Origin: Saprospiraceae bacterium
GTDB lineage: Bacteria > Bacteroidota > Bacteroidia > Chitinophagales > Saprospiraceae
Length of the DNA stretch: 64,000 bases
Assembly (NCBI GenBank): GCA_041392805.1
Contig: JAWKLJ010000002.1
Coordinates: forward strand, 1,937,001-2,001,000
Reading direction: 5' to 3'
A program made the position numbers and the translations under genes. Under the pieces are notes generated by a model, which was not told the DNA's origin, searched no databases, and saw only the letters and a list, made by a program, of their open reading frames with translations. Below are positions 53,581-62,325 of the stretch, in pieces; the first letter of the stretch is position 1, and each line of letters begins with the position of its first letter.

Positions 53581-55137
53581 ATGAAAAACCTGATCTTTTG
53601 CACCTTTTTGGTCCTTTTATCTTATTCTTGCCAAGAAACACAAGAACATTCCGTTACGGAGCGGGCGCCTTATACCGAAGCGCATCGTCCGCAATTCCAC
53701 TTTTCACCTGAAAGTGGTTGGATGAATGATCCCAATGGAATGGTCTACTTTGAAGGAGAGTATCATTTGTTTTACCAATACTATCCTTATGCAAGTATCT
53801 GGGGGCCAATGCATTGGGGGCATGCAGTTAGCAAAGATTTGCAGCATTGGGAGCATTTGCCGATTGCCTTATATCCCGATGAACATGGTATGATATTTTC
53901 AGGCAGTGCCGTTATTGATTGGAAAAATACCAGCGGTTTTGGGGATGGCAAAACACCGCCAATGATTGCCATTTATACTTATCACAATATGCTCGGTGAG
54001 CGTAGCGGCAAAGCGGATTTTCAAACACAAGGCATTGCCTACAGTTTGGATAAAGGCCGAACCTGGACTAAATACGACAAAAACCCGGTGATTAGAAACC
54101 CTGGGATACGCGATTTTAGAGACCCGAAAGTATCTTGGCACGAGCCCACTCAAAAATGGGTGATGATCCTTGCCGCAAAAAATCGGGTGCAAATTTATAA
54201 CTCAACAGATTTGAAACAATGGTCCTTTGCCAGTGAGTTTGGCAAGGATTCGGCGCCCCAGTTAGGTGTTTGGGAATGCCCGGATTTATTTCCTTTGGCC
54301 ATCGAAGGAAGCGACCAGCAGAAATGGGTCATGATTGTTAGCCATGGTGGGGGTGGCCCCAATGGCGGATCCTGCACCCGATATTTTGTTGGAGACTTTG
54401 ACGGTAGCACCTTTTCTAGTGATTATCCGGTAGAACAGGTAAATTGGCTAGACTATGGCAAAGATAATTATGCAGGAGTAAGCTGGTCGGATATCCCCGC
54501 AGCTGATGGCCGCCGGCTCTTTTTGGGGTGGATGAGCAATTGGGAATATGCCACCAAGGTTCCTACCTCAAAGTGGCGCAGTGCTATGACGATTCCCAGG
54601 GAGCTAAGCTTGAAAAACACGCCTAACGGGCTTCAATTATTTTCTAATCCAGCAAAGGAGATGGCGGGTTTGCGCAAGGAAGCAATCGATATTTCCGAAT
54701 CCAAGGTGACGGGACATACCCTAATTAAAGAAATAAATGCAGGTAGCTTTGAAGTTGAATTGACCTTTGATCTTGCACAATCTGATAGCAAATCATTTGG
54801 GATTGAATTTGGAAACGCTAATGGGGAACATATTCGCATTGGCTATGATAAGGCTTCAAGTTTTATGATCGTCGATCGGAGTAATGCAGGGAAAATGGAT
54901 TTTTCTCCTGCTTTCCCAGGCCTCCATTATATTCCTTTTACCCCTACGGAAGGAGAAATGAAATGGCAAATTTTCCTTGACCATAGTTCCATGGAATTGT
55001 TCCTTAATGATGGGGCGATTGCCTTTACAACCATTTTCTTTCCCACGACAAATTTTGATCAAGTCCATCTTTTTGCCTTTGATGGAATGGCAACGTTGAG
55101 CAATGGCTTAATGCATGAATTGAAAGGAATTTGGTAG
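53581..55137 (+). CDS. GH32 fructan hydrolase (levanase/inulinase/invertase) lipoprotein
   Basis: A 518-residue lipoprotein (signal ending LLSYSC, C17). The GH32 catalytic residues are visible: nucleophile D50 in WMNDPNG, stabiliser D181 in RDP and acid/base E232 in WECPDL. A five-bladed propeller (about 35-350) is followed by the C-terminal beta-sandwich. It hydrolyses fructose residues from levan, inulin or sucrose outside the cell or in the periplasm. The sugar porter lies upstream and a fructokinase downstream. No SusCD pair is present, so this is a simple fructose-scavenging arrangement. Confidence 0.94.
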   Translation: MKNLIFCTFLVLLSYSCQETQEHSVTERAPYTEAHRPQFHFSPESGWMNDPNGMVYFEGEYHLFYQYYPYASIWGPMHWGHAVSKDLQHWEHLPIALYPDEHGMIFSGSAVIDWKNTSGFGDGKTPPMIAIYTYHNMLGERSGKADFQTQGIAYSLDKGRTWTKYDKNPVIRNPGIRDFRDPKVSWHEPTQKWVMILAAKNRVQIYNSTDLKQWSFASEFGKDSAPQLGVWECPDLFPLAIEGSDQQKWVMIVSHGGGGPNGGSCTRYFVGDFDGSTFSSDYPVEQVNWLDYGKDNYAGVSWSDIPAADGRRLFLGWMSNWEYATKVPTSKWRSAMTIPRELSLKNTPNGLQLFSNPAKEMAGLRKEAIDISESKVTGHTLIKEINAGSFEVELTFDLAQSDSKSFGIEFGNANGEHIRIGYDKASSFMIVDRSNAGKMDFSPAFPGLHYIPFTPTEGEMKWQIFLDHSSMELFLNDGAIAFTTIFFPTTNFDQVHLFAFDGMATLSNGLMHELKGIW

Positions 55138-55195
55138 TTTAAAGCGGAATTCATTGATCAACTTTGTATATTTTGTTTTTTAAAATGAAATAGCA

Positions 55196-56092
55196 ATGAA
55201 AAAACCAACAATTGTATGCTTTGGTGAGGTGCTTTGGGATTTATTGCCCACTGGGAAAGTGGCTGGCGGCGCGCCCATGAATGTGGCCTACCATGCCAAT
55301 CAACTGGGCATAACCTCTCAAATGATTAGCAGTGTGGGACAGGATGAAGCGGGGGAAGCACTCCTCCAGTTTTTGAGTAAAAAGGGCATTCCTATCGATT
55401 TGATTCAGAAAAATAAATCCTTTCCTACCGGTGTGGTTCATGTCCAATTGGATGAAAAAGGGGGCGCTTCTTACGAGATTGTTGAAGGGGTGGCTTGGGA
55501 TCATATTCAGCTAAATGCTAGGATGTTAGAGGCAGTGAGTAAAGCTGAAGCTATTGTTTTTGGTAGTCTTGCCTGTCGCTCATCGGTTTCCAAAGCGACT
55601 TTATTCGCCTTGCTGGAAGCAGCGCCGCTGCGGGTTTTTGATGTCAATTTTAGAGAACCTTTCTTTTCAAAAGAGGCGATTGAAGCCTTGCTATCCCAAG
55701 CCGATATTGTCAAAACCAATGAAGATGAATTAGCTATTATGGCCGATTGGTATAGTATCGATAAGGAAATCGAAACGGCAACTGCTTTTATCAAAGACTT
55801 ATTTCATTTGCAGAAAGTGATCGTAACCAGGGGGGGAGATGGTGCCCTCTGCCTCGATGATGTTGGACACTTTACCAATGGCGGTTTTCCTGTAAAAGTA
55901 AAAGATACGGTCGGGAGTGGGGATTCTTTTTTAGCTGGCTTCCTCAGCAAAATGTTGAAGGGCGAAAATACCCAGGATAGCCTCCAATTTGCCTGTGCGG
56001 TGGGTGCGCTGGTGGCCACCAAATCGGGCGGAACCCCCACCATTGATGAACAAATGGTGCTGCAATTTATGGAACATAAGGGGCTTAGGTAG
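55196..56092 (+). CDS. Fructokinase (PfkB family)
   Basis: A 298-residue PfkB kinase with the N-terminal signature GGAPMNVAYHANQLG and the C-terminal DTVGSGDSFLAGFL with catalytic aspartate. It phosphorylates the fructose made by the GH32 enzyme and imported by the MFS porter. The strong GG-A/P-N-V and ATP site leave little doubt about the fold; fructose specificity is inferred from neighbours. It lies 58 bp after the GH32 gene. Confidence 0.9.
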   Translation: MKKPTIVCFGEVLWDLLPTGKVAGGAPMNVAYHANQLGITSQMISSVGQDEAGEALLQFLSKKGIPIDLIQKNKSFPTGVVHVQLDEKGGASYEIVEGVAWDHIQLNARMLEAVSKAEAIVFGSLACRSSVSKATLFALLEAAPLRVFDVNFREPFFSKEAIEALLSQADIVKTNEDELAIMADWYSIDKEIETATAFIKDLFHLQKVIVTRGGDGALCLDDVGHFTNGGFPVKVKDTVGSGDSFLAGFLSKMLKGENTQDSLQFACAVGALVATKSGGTPTIDEQMVLQFMEHKGLR

Positions 56093-56165
56093 GGCTTGAT
56101 TTCTTAATAGCCAAGAACTTGTGAATGGATGCTCCAGGTATTGGCTTTGAGTTAGGCTTTGAGCA

Positions 56166-56181
56166 GCATAGGCGACTATGC
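56166..56181 (+). terminator. Terminator after the fructokinase gene
   Basis: GCATAG, the loop GCGA, then CTATGC and ATTTTTC: a six-base-pair stem with a T-run, ending the fructan transcript 74 bp past the stop codon. Confidence 0.55.
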
Positions 56182-56203
56182 ATTTTTCGATCTAATTTTT
56201 TCA

Positions 56204-56509
56204 TTAATACTTTAGATTCCCCTTAGGTTTACGGCCATGTAATTTTTCATACGCTTTAATATGCTCTTTTTCAAGTCGCCTGGCTTCTTTTTTGCCAGGA
56301 ATATCAAAGATCAAAATCCTGCCAAAGAACCTAACCCACTCAAAAACAAGGTTGAGAAAGTTAATTTGATCGCGAATTCGGTCAGATAAACCATCCTCAC
56401 CAATAGGGTCAGCACTAATTCCATATTTAAAAGTGTCCTCATTCTCTTTGTCGATTATTTCGTAGAGGTGATTGGGGACCATACTCTGATTCGAATTCTT
56501 GTGGGGCAT
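56204..56509 (-). CDS. Small GIY-YIG/URI-fold nuclease-like protein (toxin-type)
   Basis: A 101-residue protein with a GIY-YIG-like core: LYEI, ten residues, then KYGIS, a DRIRDQ arginine, and E in ARRLEKEHIKAY with a final GNLKY asparagine. This order fits the URI-fold nuclease domains (Tox-URI2 and relatives) found at the tips of polymorphic toxins, but here it is a free-standing protein without a delivery domain. It starts 6 bp after the DUF4240 gene on the same strand, so the two are coupled. A toxin-immunity pair, a repair nuclease or a degraded toxin tail are all possible. Confidence 0.6.
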   Translation of the reverse strand: MPHKNSNQSMVPNHLYEIIDKENEDTFKYGISADPIGEDGLSDRIRDQINFLNLVFEWVRFFGRILIFDIPGKKEARRLEKEHIKAYEKLHGRKPKGNLKY

Positions 56510-56515
56510 ATAATT

Positions 56516-57079
56516 CTATTTCCAGGCTGCTTTATTGCTATAAGTTTCATAGCTTATAGCCGGGTAGTAATCAAACTTTCGACCAGTCTTTTTCGCGTAA
56601 GCCTTTTTTGCCAAGCTCAATAGTGGTTCGAAACTAATTTCATCTGGAAATTCGGCGGGATTGGCCAGTACTTGCTCAAAGTATGCTTTACCTTCCGCAA
56701 CCACTGCACAACGGATATACAAAAAGTCATCAACTGAAAGATAATCATCTCCTTCGTTTGCTAAATATGCATCTCCATGAGCTCGCGTATCTAACTGAAA
56801 TAGTTTTTCTGAAAGCTTATCTGTAAAAAGATAGATATTTACAACAGGCATAGCTGCAAGTTGCGCAACTGCCGGAGCAATGATTTGGTCAGTATCGTCT
56901 TTAGACCAATCAAAAGTCTGAATAACTTGCCAAAATTGTTCATCGGTGAACAACTCTTTTTGAGGCTTAGTATCTGGAATTCGAATTTCTATTTCGGTAG
57001 AAGAGGCCAGTTTTTTACCTAAATCGATGAAAAACTGGCTGTTGATGTCATTTATGTTTACTTTCAAAATAGTTGTCAT
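56516..57079 (-). CDS. DUF4240 domain protein
   Basis: The ATG at 57079 is preferred over a GTG at 57085. The 187-residue protein has a short N-terminal region and the DUF4240 domain (about 50-187): EQFWQVIQTFDW, SVDDFLYIRCAVVAEGK, ISFEPLLSLAKKAYAKKTGR. The function is not established; the family often lies in variable loci. Here it stands directly upstream of the GIY-YIG-like gene and directly after a decayed gene remnant, so it could serve as an immunity protein (inference only). Confidence 0.75.
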   Translation of the reverse strand: MTTILKVNINDINSQFFIDLGKKLASSTEIEIRIPDTKPQKELFTDEQFWQVIQTFDWSKDDTDQIIAPAVAQLAAMPVVNIYLFTDKLSEKLFQLDTRAHGDAYLANEGDDYLSVDDFLYIRCAVVAEGKAYFEQVLANPAEFPDEISFEPLLSLAKKAYAKKTGRKFDYYPAISYETYSNKAAWK

Positions 57080-57089
57080 GCCCACCTTT

Positions 57090-57209
57090 TTAGATGTATT
57101 CAGGAATATTAGCTCCTGCGATATTATACAAATCTACGGAGTTCTTGGCTAATTCAAAAGAAAATCCGATTTCTCGATCAGCTCCAATCCCCTTATTAAT
57201 AAAATAACT
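57090..57209 (-). pseudogene. C-terminal gene remnant upstream of DUF4240
   Basis: In the minus frame there is protein-like coding for 39 residues (segments INKGIGADREIGFSFELA and KNSVDLYNIAGANIPEYI), ending at a stop 11 bp before the DUF4240 ATG. An in-frame stop at 57210-57212 cuts it off, and no start is present. It looks like the tail of a larger, deleted gene in this island. I do not recognise the family. Confidence 0.5.
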
Positions 57210-57482
57210 TTAAGTGAAGGTCAGCGATAATGAGATTTTGGATGCGCTGAGCATCGCCGAGCATCGATTTTGCAATTGAAATCCGGCGGACTTCAGCTGC
57301 TTGAACAACGTTTCAATCTTAGGAATGAGGCACAAATAAACCACACCTTTATGCTCGTTCTTTATTTCTCATTCCCTAGGAACGCCAAAACCTAATTTAA
57401 ACGCCCAATCTTCCCAAAAAAGAATAATTGTCGTATTTTTGAAGAGATAAGCTAGCAACATCTGTCTTTTTATGATATAAAT
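57210..57482. other. Intergenic region before the haloperoxidase
   Basis: It contains an imperfect inverted repeat (TAGGAATGAG at 57320-57329 with CTCATTCCCTA at 57368-57378) and a TATTTTTG box at 57434-57441 that could be the -7 element of the haloperoxidase gene. No gene was found. Confidence 0.4.
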
Positions 57483-59711
57483 ATGCATTTTATGAAATTT
57501 ATCACCCGACGATTATACTTAATGGGATTATTGGGATTACTAAGTATTGGTTTTTTAAATGCACAGTACTCCGTTGCCCGCCAATGGAATGAAGTCTTAT
57601 TATCTTCTATTCGAAAAGACTTTGCCCGGCCAACTGTGCATGCGCGGAACCTTTTTCATAGCTCGATAGCCATGTATGATGCCTGGGCTGCCTTCGATGA
57701 ACGAGCAGAGCCTTTCTTTTTGGGTAAAGAACTTGGCGGTTATGCCCTGCCTTTTGATGGAATGGACATGCCAGAGGACATCAAAGCTGCCCGTGAGGAA
57801 GCGATTAGTTTTGCCATGTATCGTTTATTAAAATATCGCTTTAGGTACTCACCCGGAGGAGCGGAAACGCTGCCCTTGATGGACCAATTGATGAACGTAT
57901 TGGGTTATGATGTTAGTTTTACTTCTATGGATTATTCCACAGGTTCAGCTGCTGCTTTGGGCAATTATATCGGAGACGCCTTGATTAGTTTTGGCTTAAC
58001 CGAGTCGTGTAATGAGGTGAATGATTATGCCAATTTATATTATCAACCAGTCAATCCACCTTTGGTCCCCTTTTTACCTGGCAACCCGGATGCATTGGAT
58101 CCCAATCACTGGCAACCGCTTTCTTTAAGGATTTTTATTGATCAATCAGGAAATGTGATTCCTTTTAATACGCCAAAATTTTTAAGCCCTGAATGGGGTA
58201 CTGTCACACCCTTTGCGCTGAAAGAAGAGGATTTGAATATTTATCAGCGAGATGGCGATGATTACTGGGTGTACCATGACCCAGGTATGCCTCCTCAATT
58301 GGATACAACCGTGGCAGCAGGATGGGATGGCCTGTACGAATGGAATGCCTCACTGGTGTCGATTTGGTCTTCACATCTTGATCCCACGGATGGGGTCATG
58401 TGGGATATTTCTCCCGCTTCTATAGGCAATATTCAGGCTTACCCTCAAACTTTCGAGGAACATAAGCAATTTTATAATTTGCTGGGAGGCGGTGACCCGG
58501 GTACTGGGCACGCTATGAACCCCTATACTGGACAGCCCTACGAACCTCAAATGGTTCCTAGAGGAGATTATGCAAGGGTCCTGGCCGAGTTTTGGGCGGA
58601 TGGACCAGATTCCGAAACGCCCCCGGGGCACTGGTTTACCATCCTTAACTATGTCAATGACCACCCGTTGTTCGAAAAGCGGTTCAAAGGCCAGGGAGAG
58701 ATTTTGGACGACCTGGAATGGGATGTCAAAGCTTATTTTTCCCTGGCAGGAGCGGTGCATGATGCCGCCGTAACGGCCTGGGGAATCAAAGGTTGGTACG
58801 ATTACGTTCGACCGATCTCCGCTATTCGATATATGGCCGATAGAGGGCAAAGCTCCGATCCCAATTTACCCAATTATGCCCCAGGCGGAATTCCATTACA
58901 AGAAGGTTTCATTGAGTTGGTAGAAGCAGGCGATCCGCTGGCGGGTAACAACAACCAGCATGTTGGGAAAATCAAGGTAATGGCTTGGCGTGGCCCCGAT
59001 TATATCAATAACCCTACGGTTGATGACGCGGGAGTAGATTGGATATTAGCCGAAAATTGGTGGCCCTATCAGCGGCCCACTTTTATCACGCCTCCATTTG
59101 CAGGCTTTATCTCTGGCCATTCTACTTTTTCCAGGGCAGCAGCGGAGGTGATGACTTTGCTCACTGGCGATCCCTTTTTCCCTGGCGGAATGGGTGAATT
59201 CCATGCACCCAAAAACGAATTCCTTGTTTTTGAGCAAGGCCCAAGTGTGGACGTGGTGCTTCAATGGGCAACCTATCGAGATGCATCTGATCAGACTAGC
59301 CTTTCTCGCATCTGGGGAGGTATTCACCCGCCTGCTGATGATATACCTGGTCGCCTGATCGGCGCAGAAATAGGCGTAGCTGCCTTTGAATATGCCGAAT
59401 CTTTCTTTGGGGAAACCCCTAGCGGAGTGGCTTCAAAGCCCTCATTAGAAAAAAGAAATGTAGCTAAAGTTTTCCCCAATCCTATTCCGAAGGGGACGCA
59501 ACTTCAAGTGGCCTTTAATTTTCCTGGCTCAAATATGACTGCCAGGCTCTATAATTTGCTTGGACAAGAGGTTTTTAATCAAACCTTAGGAACTGTTCAA
59601 GCCGAACAAGTGGTGAATATTGATACCAATGTGTTGCATTCAGGTACTTATATATTGAGATTAGAGGGCAATGAGGTAGGGGTGTTTAGTAAAAAAATAT
59701 TGATTGATTAA
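57483..59711 (+). CDS. Vanadium-dependent haloperoxidase/PAP2-like enzyme with T9SS tail
   Basis: A 742-residue exported protein (signal ending GFLNAQ; the ATG at 57492 is also possible). Residues about 40-640 form the vanadium haloperoxidase/PAP2 fold. All vanadate-site motifs are present: K436-x6-R443-P444, S544-G-H546 and S-R609-x5-H615-x3-D619. The last 80 residues are a T9SS sorting domain (VFPNPIPKGTQLQVAF to SKKILID). The enzyme should be delivered to the cell surface and may oxidise halides with hydrogen peroxide or act as a phosphatase; the sequence cannot separate the two. The next gene, a PLP enzyme, follows after 17 bp. Confidence 0.88.
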   Translation: MHFMKFITRRLYLMGLLGLLSIGFLNAQYSVARQWNEVLLSSIRKDFARPTVHARNLFHSSIAMYDAWAAFDERAEPFFLGKELGGYALPFDGMDMPEDIKAAREEAISFAMYRLLKYRFRYSPGGAETLPLMDQLMNVLGYDVSFTSMDYSTGSAAALGNYIGDALISFGLTESCNEVNDYANLYYQPVNPPLVPFLPGNPDALDPNHWQPLSLRIFIDQSGNVIPFNTPKFLSPEWGTVTPFALKEEDLNIYQRDGDDYWVYHDPGMPPQLDTTVAAGWDGLYEWNASLVSIWSSHLDPTDGVMWDISPASIGNIQAYPQTFEEHKQFYNLLGGGDPGTGHAMNPYTGQPYEPQMVPRGDYARVLAEFWADGPDSETPPGHWFTILNYVNDHPLFEKRFKGQGEILDDLEWDVKAYFSLAGAVHDAAVTAWGIKGWYDYVRPISAIRYMADRGQSSDPNLPNYAPGGIPLQEGFIELVEAGDPLAGNNNQHVGKIKVMAWRGPDYINNPTVDDAGVDWILAENWWPYQRPTFITPPFAGFISGHSTFSRAAAEVMTLLTGDPFFPGGMGEFHAPKNEFLVFEQGPSVDVVLQWATYRDASDQTSLSRIWGGIHPPADDIPGRLIGAEIGVAAFEYAESFFGETPSGVASKPSLEKRNVAKVFPNPIPKGTQLQVAFNFPGSNMTARLYNLLGQEVFNQTLGTVQAEQVVNIDTNVLHSGTYILRLEGNEVGVFSKKILID

Positions 59712-59728
59712 TTTTCACGTAACCAGCT

Positions 59729-61000
59729 ATGCTCAACCGAAGGAAATTTATTCGAAGAAGTGCTTTATCTGCCATCCCTTTGTTGGGTTTTAGCACACCA
59801 CAAAAAAGGACACCAGGTTTTGAGGATATCCGTCATTTAAATGGAGATGCTTATTGGAAAGGGGTAAGACAAATGTTCCCTATGCCAACCGAGGAGGCCT
59901 ATTTTAATACAGGCACCATGGGGGCACAACCTACCGTAGTCCTGGAAAAGACCATTGAAAGCATGCGCAATAATGCCACTAATATTGCCAAAACGGATTA
60001 CCAGGGCAATGGGCCCCTATTGCTACAAGGCTACGAAGCTTATGTAGACTTGCGAAAAAAAATCGGAGCATTAATCAATGCGGATTACAAAGAAATTGCG
60101 CTTACCCAAAATGCGACTTATGGAATGAATTATGTTTCCAATGGTTTGGACTTAAAACCGGGTGACGAAATCATTAATACAGATCAGGAACACGGCGGCG
60201 GAAGAGCTGGCTGGCAGGTGGCAGCGGCGCGTTATAAGCTGGTTTACAAGCAAGCGAAAATAGCGATTCCTGCCAATGATCCTCAGCAGATCATTGATAG
60301 CATAAAGAAGGAAATTACGCCTAAAACCCGCATCATCGCCATCCCCCATATTGTTTCGGTTCATGGCTTTATTTTACCCGTGAAAGCGATTTGTGAAATG
60401 GCGCGGGAACGTGGCATTTTTACGATTATCGATGGTGCACAGTCGGTCGGGCAAATCCCCGTAGATGTGAAAGACTTGGGATGTGATGCCTATTTTTCTA
60501 GTTTGCACAAATGGCTTTTAGCCCCCGCGGGCAATGGCATTTTATACCTTCGCAAAGAAGTAATGCCCCAGGTTTGGACCACTTTGGCCAGTTACCAATG
60601 GGAAAATGAGGAAGATCACGGTTTTCGACTTACCCAAAGAGGAACCGGCAATCCGTCCATTATTGTTGGCCTGGAAGCTGCCATTGACTTCCACAATGCG
60701 ATTGGACCTAAAAAAGTAACTGATCGGATTAAAGAATTAGGAGATTACCTTCGTGCTGGTTTGCAGAAAATAGAAAAGGTGACCATCGAATCCTCTACTC
60801 ATCCAGACATGTGCGCCGGCATTACGACCTACGGAATAGAGGGCGTGAAAGGAGTAGACCTGCAAAACGAAATGTGGAAACGCAAGCGAATGCAGCCCAG
60901 AGCCGTCGGGGAGCGGATGATCCGCCATAGCCTACACATCTACAATTTGGAACACGAAATCGATGCAGCCTTAGCTGTGGTTCGTGACTTAGCTGGTTGA
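59729..61000 (+). CDS. Class V aminotransferase-like PLP protein with Tat signal
   Basis: A 423-residue protein of the class V aminotransferase fold (isopenicillin N epimerase/cysteine desulfurase relatives). The PLP lysine is in SSLHKWLLAPAGNG; the cofactor-binding aspartate and histidine occur in IIDGAQSVGQ. The N-terminus MLNRRKFIRRSALSAIPLLG is a twin-arginine signal, so the enzyme is probably exported after cofactor loading. It starts 17 bp after the haloperoxidase gene. Substrate unknown; a racemase, desulfurase or lyase are possible. Confidence 0.87.
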   Translation: MLNRRKFIRRSALSAIPLLGFSTPQKRTPGFEDIRHLNGDAYWKGVRQMFPMPTEEAYFNTGTMGAQPTVVLEKTIESMRNNATNIAKTDYQGNGPLLLQGYEAYVDLRKKIGALINADYKEIALTQNATYGMNYVSNGLDLKPGDEIINTDQEHGGGRAGWQVAAARYKLVYKQAKIAIPANDPQQIIDSIKKEITPKTRIIAIPHIVSVHGFILPVKAICEMARERGIFTIIDGAQSVGQIPVDVKDLGCDAYFSSLHKWLLAPAGNGILYLRKEVMPQVWTTLASYQWENEEDHGFRLTQRGTGNPSIIVGLEAAIDFHNAIGPKKVTDRIKELGDYLRAGLQKIEKVTIESSTHPDMCAGITTYGIEGVKGVDLQNEMWKRKRMQPRAVGERMIRHSLHIYNLEHEIDAALAVVRDLAG

Positions 61001-61066
61001 CGAAGTCTTTTGCAGGAATGTCAGCTGTAATACATAAGTTGCCTGCCATTTAAAAAGAAGGGTTCT

Positions 61067-61074
61067 TATTTTTG
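61067..61074 (+). promoter_or_regulatory. Possible -7 box of the T9SS gene
   Basis: TATTTTTG matches TAnnTTTG 11 bp before the ATG at 61086. No partner TTTG is seen, so support is weak, but the very short leader recalls ftsE. Confidence 0.3.
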
Positions 61075-61085
61075 AAAAAAAAAAT

Positions 61086-62066
61086 ATGGAAAGTACAAAA
61101 CACCTTTTCCTTTTGGCATGTTTATGCCTCCCTTCCTTTTTATTTACCCAGAATTGGTTTAATGAAGGAGACGTATTCCACTATTCCCTTCACGGGTTCA
61201 GTGCCTTTTACGGCTTTGAAAAGATTCAATATAATCGTGATACCTTAATTGACAGTAAGGTGTGCAAGATTATTCGCCGTGAAGTATCTTTTAGAGACGG
61301 TTCAAATCCTGAAGAGGGTATTACACATTTTACGGAGGAGGAAGTTGTATTTGAACATGGAGATACCTTATCTCTTTTAGTTGACAATCAATTCTATCCC
61401 CTTTACAATTTTGGTTTGCGAGTAGGAGACACCTTAACCGTTCCCATGTTGAATGAAAACCAGTTGCTTTGTGAAGGAGAAGATTTATATGAACTCTATT
61501 TAATTTTACTGGAGGCAGGTACGATGAACGTTGACGGGCAGGAACTCAGAACTCAGCGGGTAAAGGTAGTTAACCCCTTCTTTGGAGCAGATTCAGAAAT
61601 GCTTGTAGCAGAAAAAATTGGCGCTATTTCTTTTAAATACCCCAACTGGACGCCTCCCACAGCGGGATTTGGCGCCTTTTTCTTTTATACTTTTAACTAC
61701 CAATTCGCTTGTTACGTCGACGGGCCAGAATATGGCTTTAGGTGCTTTTCCAACAACGACATATCTTATAAAGTTGGAGAAGAAGATTGTGATTTCATTG
61801 TATTAAGTAACAACGATTTATCAGACTTGGATACCCGAATTCAATTTATCCCTAATCCAGCCACTGATTTTATAAAGATCCAATTAGATCAAACGGAGGA
61901 TTTAGAGGCCATTACTATTTTTACGGTCGATGGAAAAATGGTCAAGTCTTACCCTGGAAACCAAGCCGCCAAGCTTTCGCTTCAGGATATGAAACAAGGG
62001 ATTTATTTCCTTCAACTTCGCTTTAAAAACGGGGAAAGCATGATTAAGAAACTACTTAAGCTTTAG
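61086..62066 (+). CDS. Secreted protein with T9SS sorting domain
   Basis: A 326-residue protein with a signal peptide (residues 1-22, ending FLFTQ). The middle has no family I recognise. The C-terminal sorting domain starts near residue 255 (FIPNPATDFIKIQL) and ends with GESMIKKLLKL. Four cysteines are scattered in the middle region. It follows the PLP gene by 85 bp and may be independently transcribed. Function unknown. Confidence 0.8.
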   Translation: MESTKHLFLLACLCLPSFLFTQNWFNEGDVFHYSLHGFSAFYGFEKIQYNRDTLIDSKVCKIIRREVSFRDGSNPEEGITHFTEEEVVFEHGDTLSLLVDNQFYPLYNFGLRVGDTLTVPMLNENQLLCEGEDLYELYLILLEAGTMNVDGQELRTQRVKVVNPFFGADSEMLVAEKIGAISFKYPNWTPPTAGFGAFFFYTFNYQFACYVDGPEYGFRCFSNNDISYKVGEEDCDFIVLSNNDLSDLDTRIQFIPNPATDFIKIQLDQTEDLEAITIFTVDGKMVKSYPGNQAAKLSLQDMKQGIYFLQLRFKNGESMIKKLLKL

Positions 62067-62125
62067 GTGTTTTCCCCGTTGCTTTAGCCGATAGCGGTGA
62101 GCAAATCTCCTGCCTTATTTTGATG

Positions 62126-62233
62126 GTTCTCTGACAATTTTTGTGTTCTAGTCAGCTGAAAGCCCTGATCATCGCGCTTTATCAATCGCTTATGATCTTC
62201 GTTTTAAGCTGACCACAAAAATTGTCAGAGAAA
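62126..62233. mobile_element. MITE-like palindromic element, copy 2
   Basis: Near-identical in length and ends to 29899-30006: GTTCTCTGACAATTTTTGTG at the left, CACAAAAATTGTCAGAGAA at the right, TCAATCGCTTATGATCTTCG in the middle. Interior differences include GTCAGCTGAAA with TTTTAAGCTGAC, where both arms change together relative to copy 1. Confidence 0.8.
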
Positions 62234-62325
62234 GATTTTGTTATCCTAAAAAAAAGCGTCATTTCTTGGCCGTTTTGTTCTAAATGCCTAATTTTTGCAT
62301 CCACTTTAAAAACAAAACGGAACCT

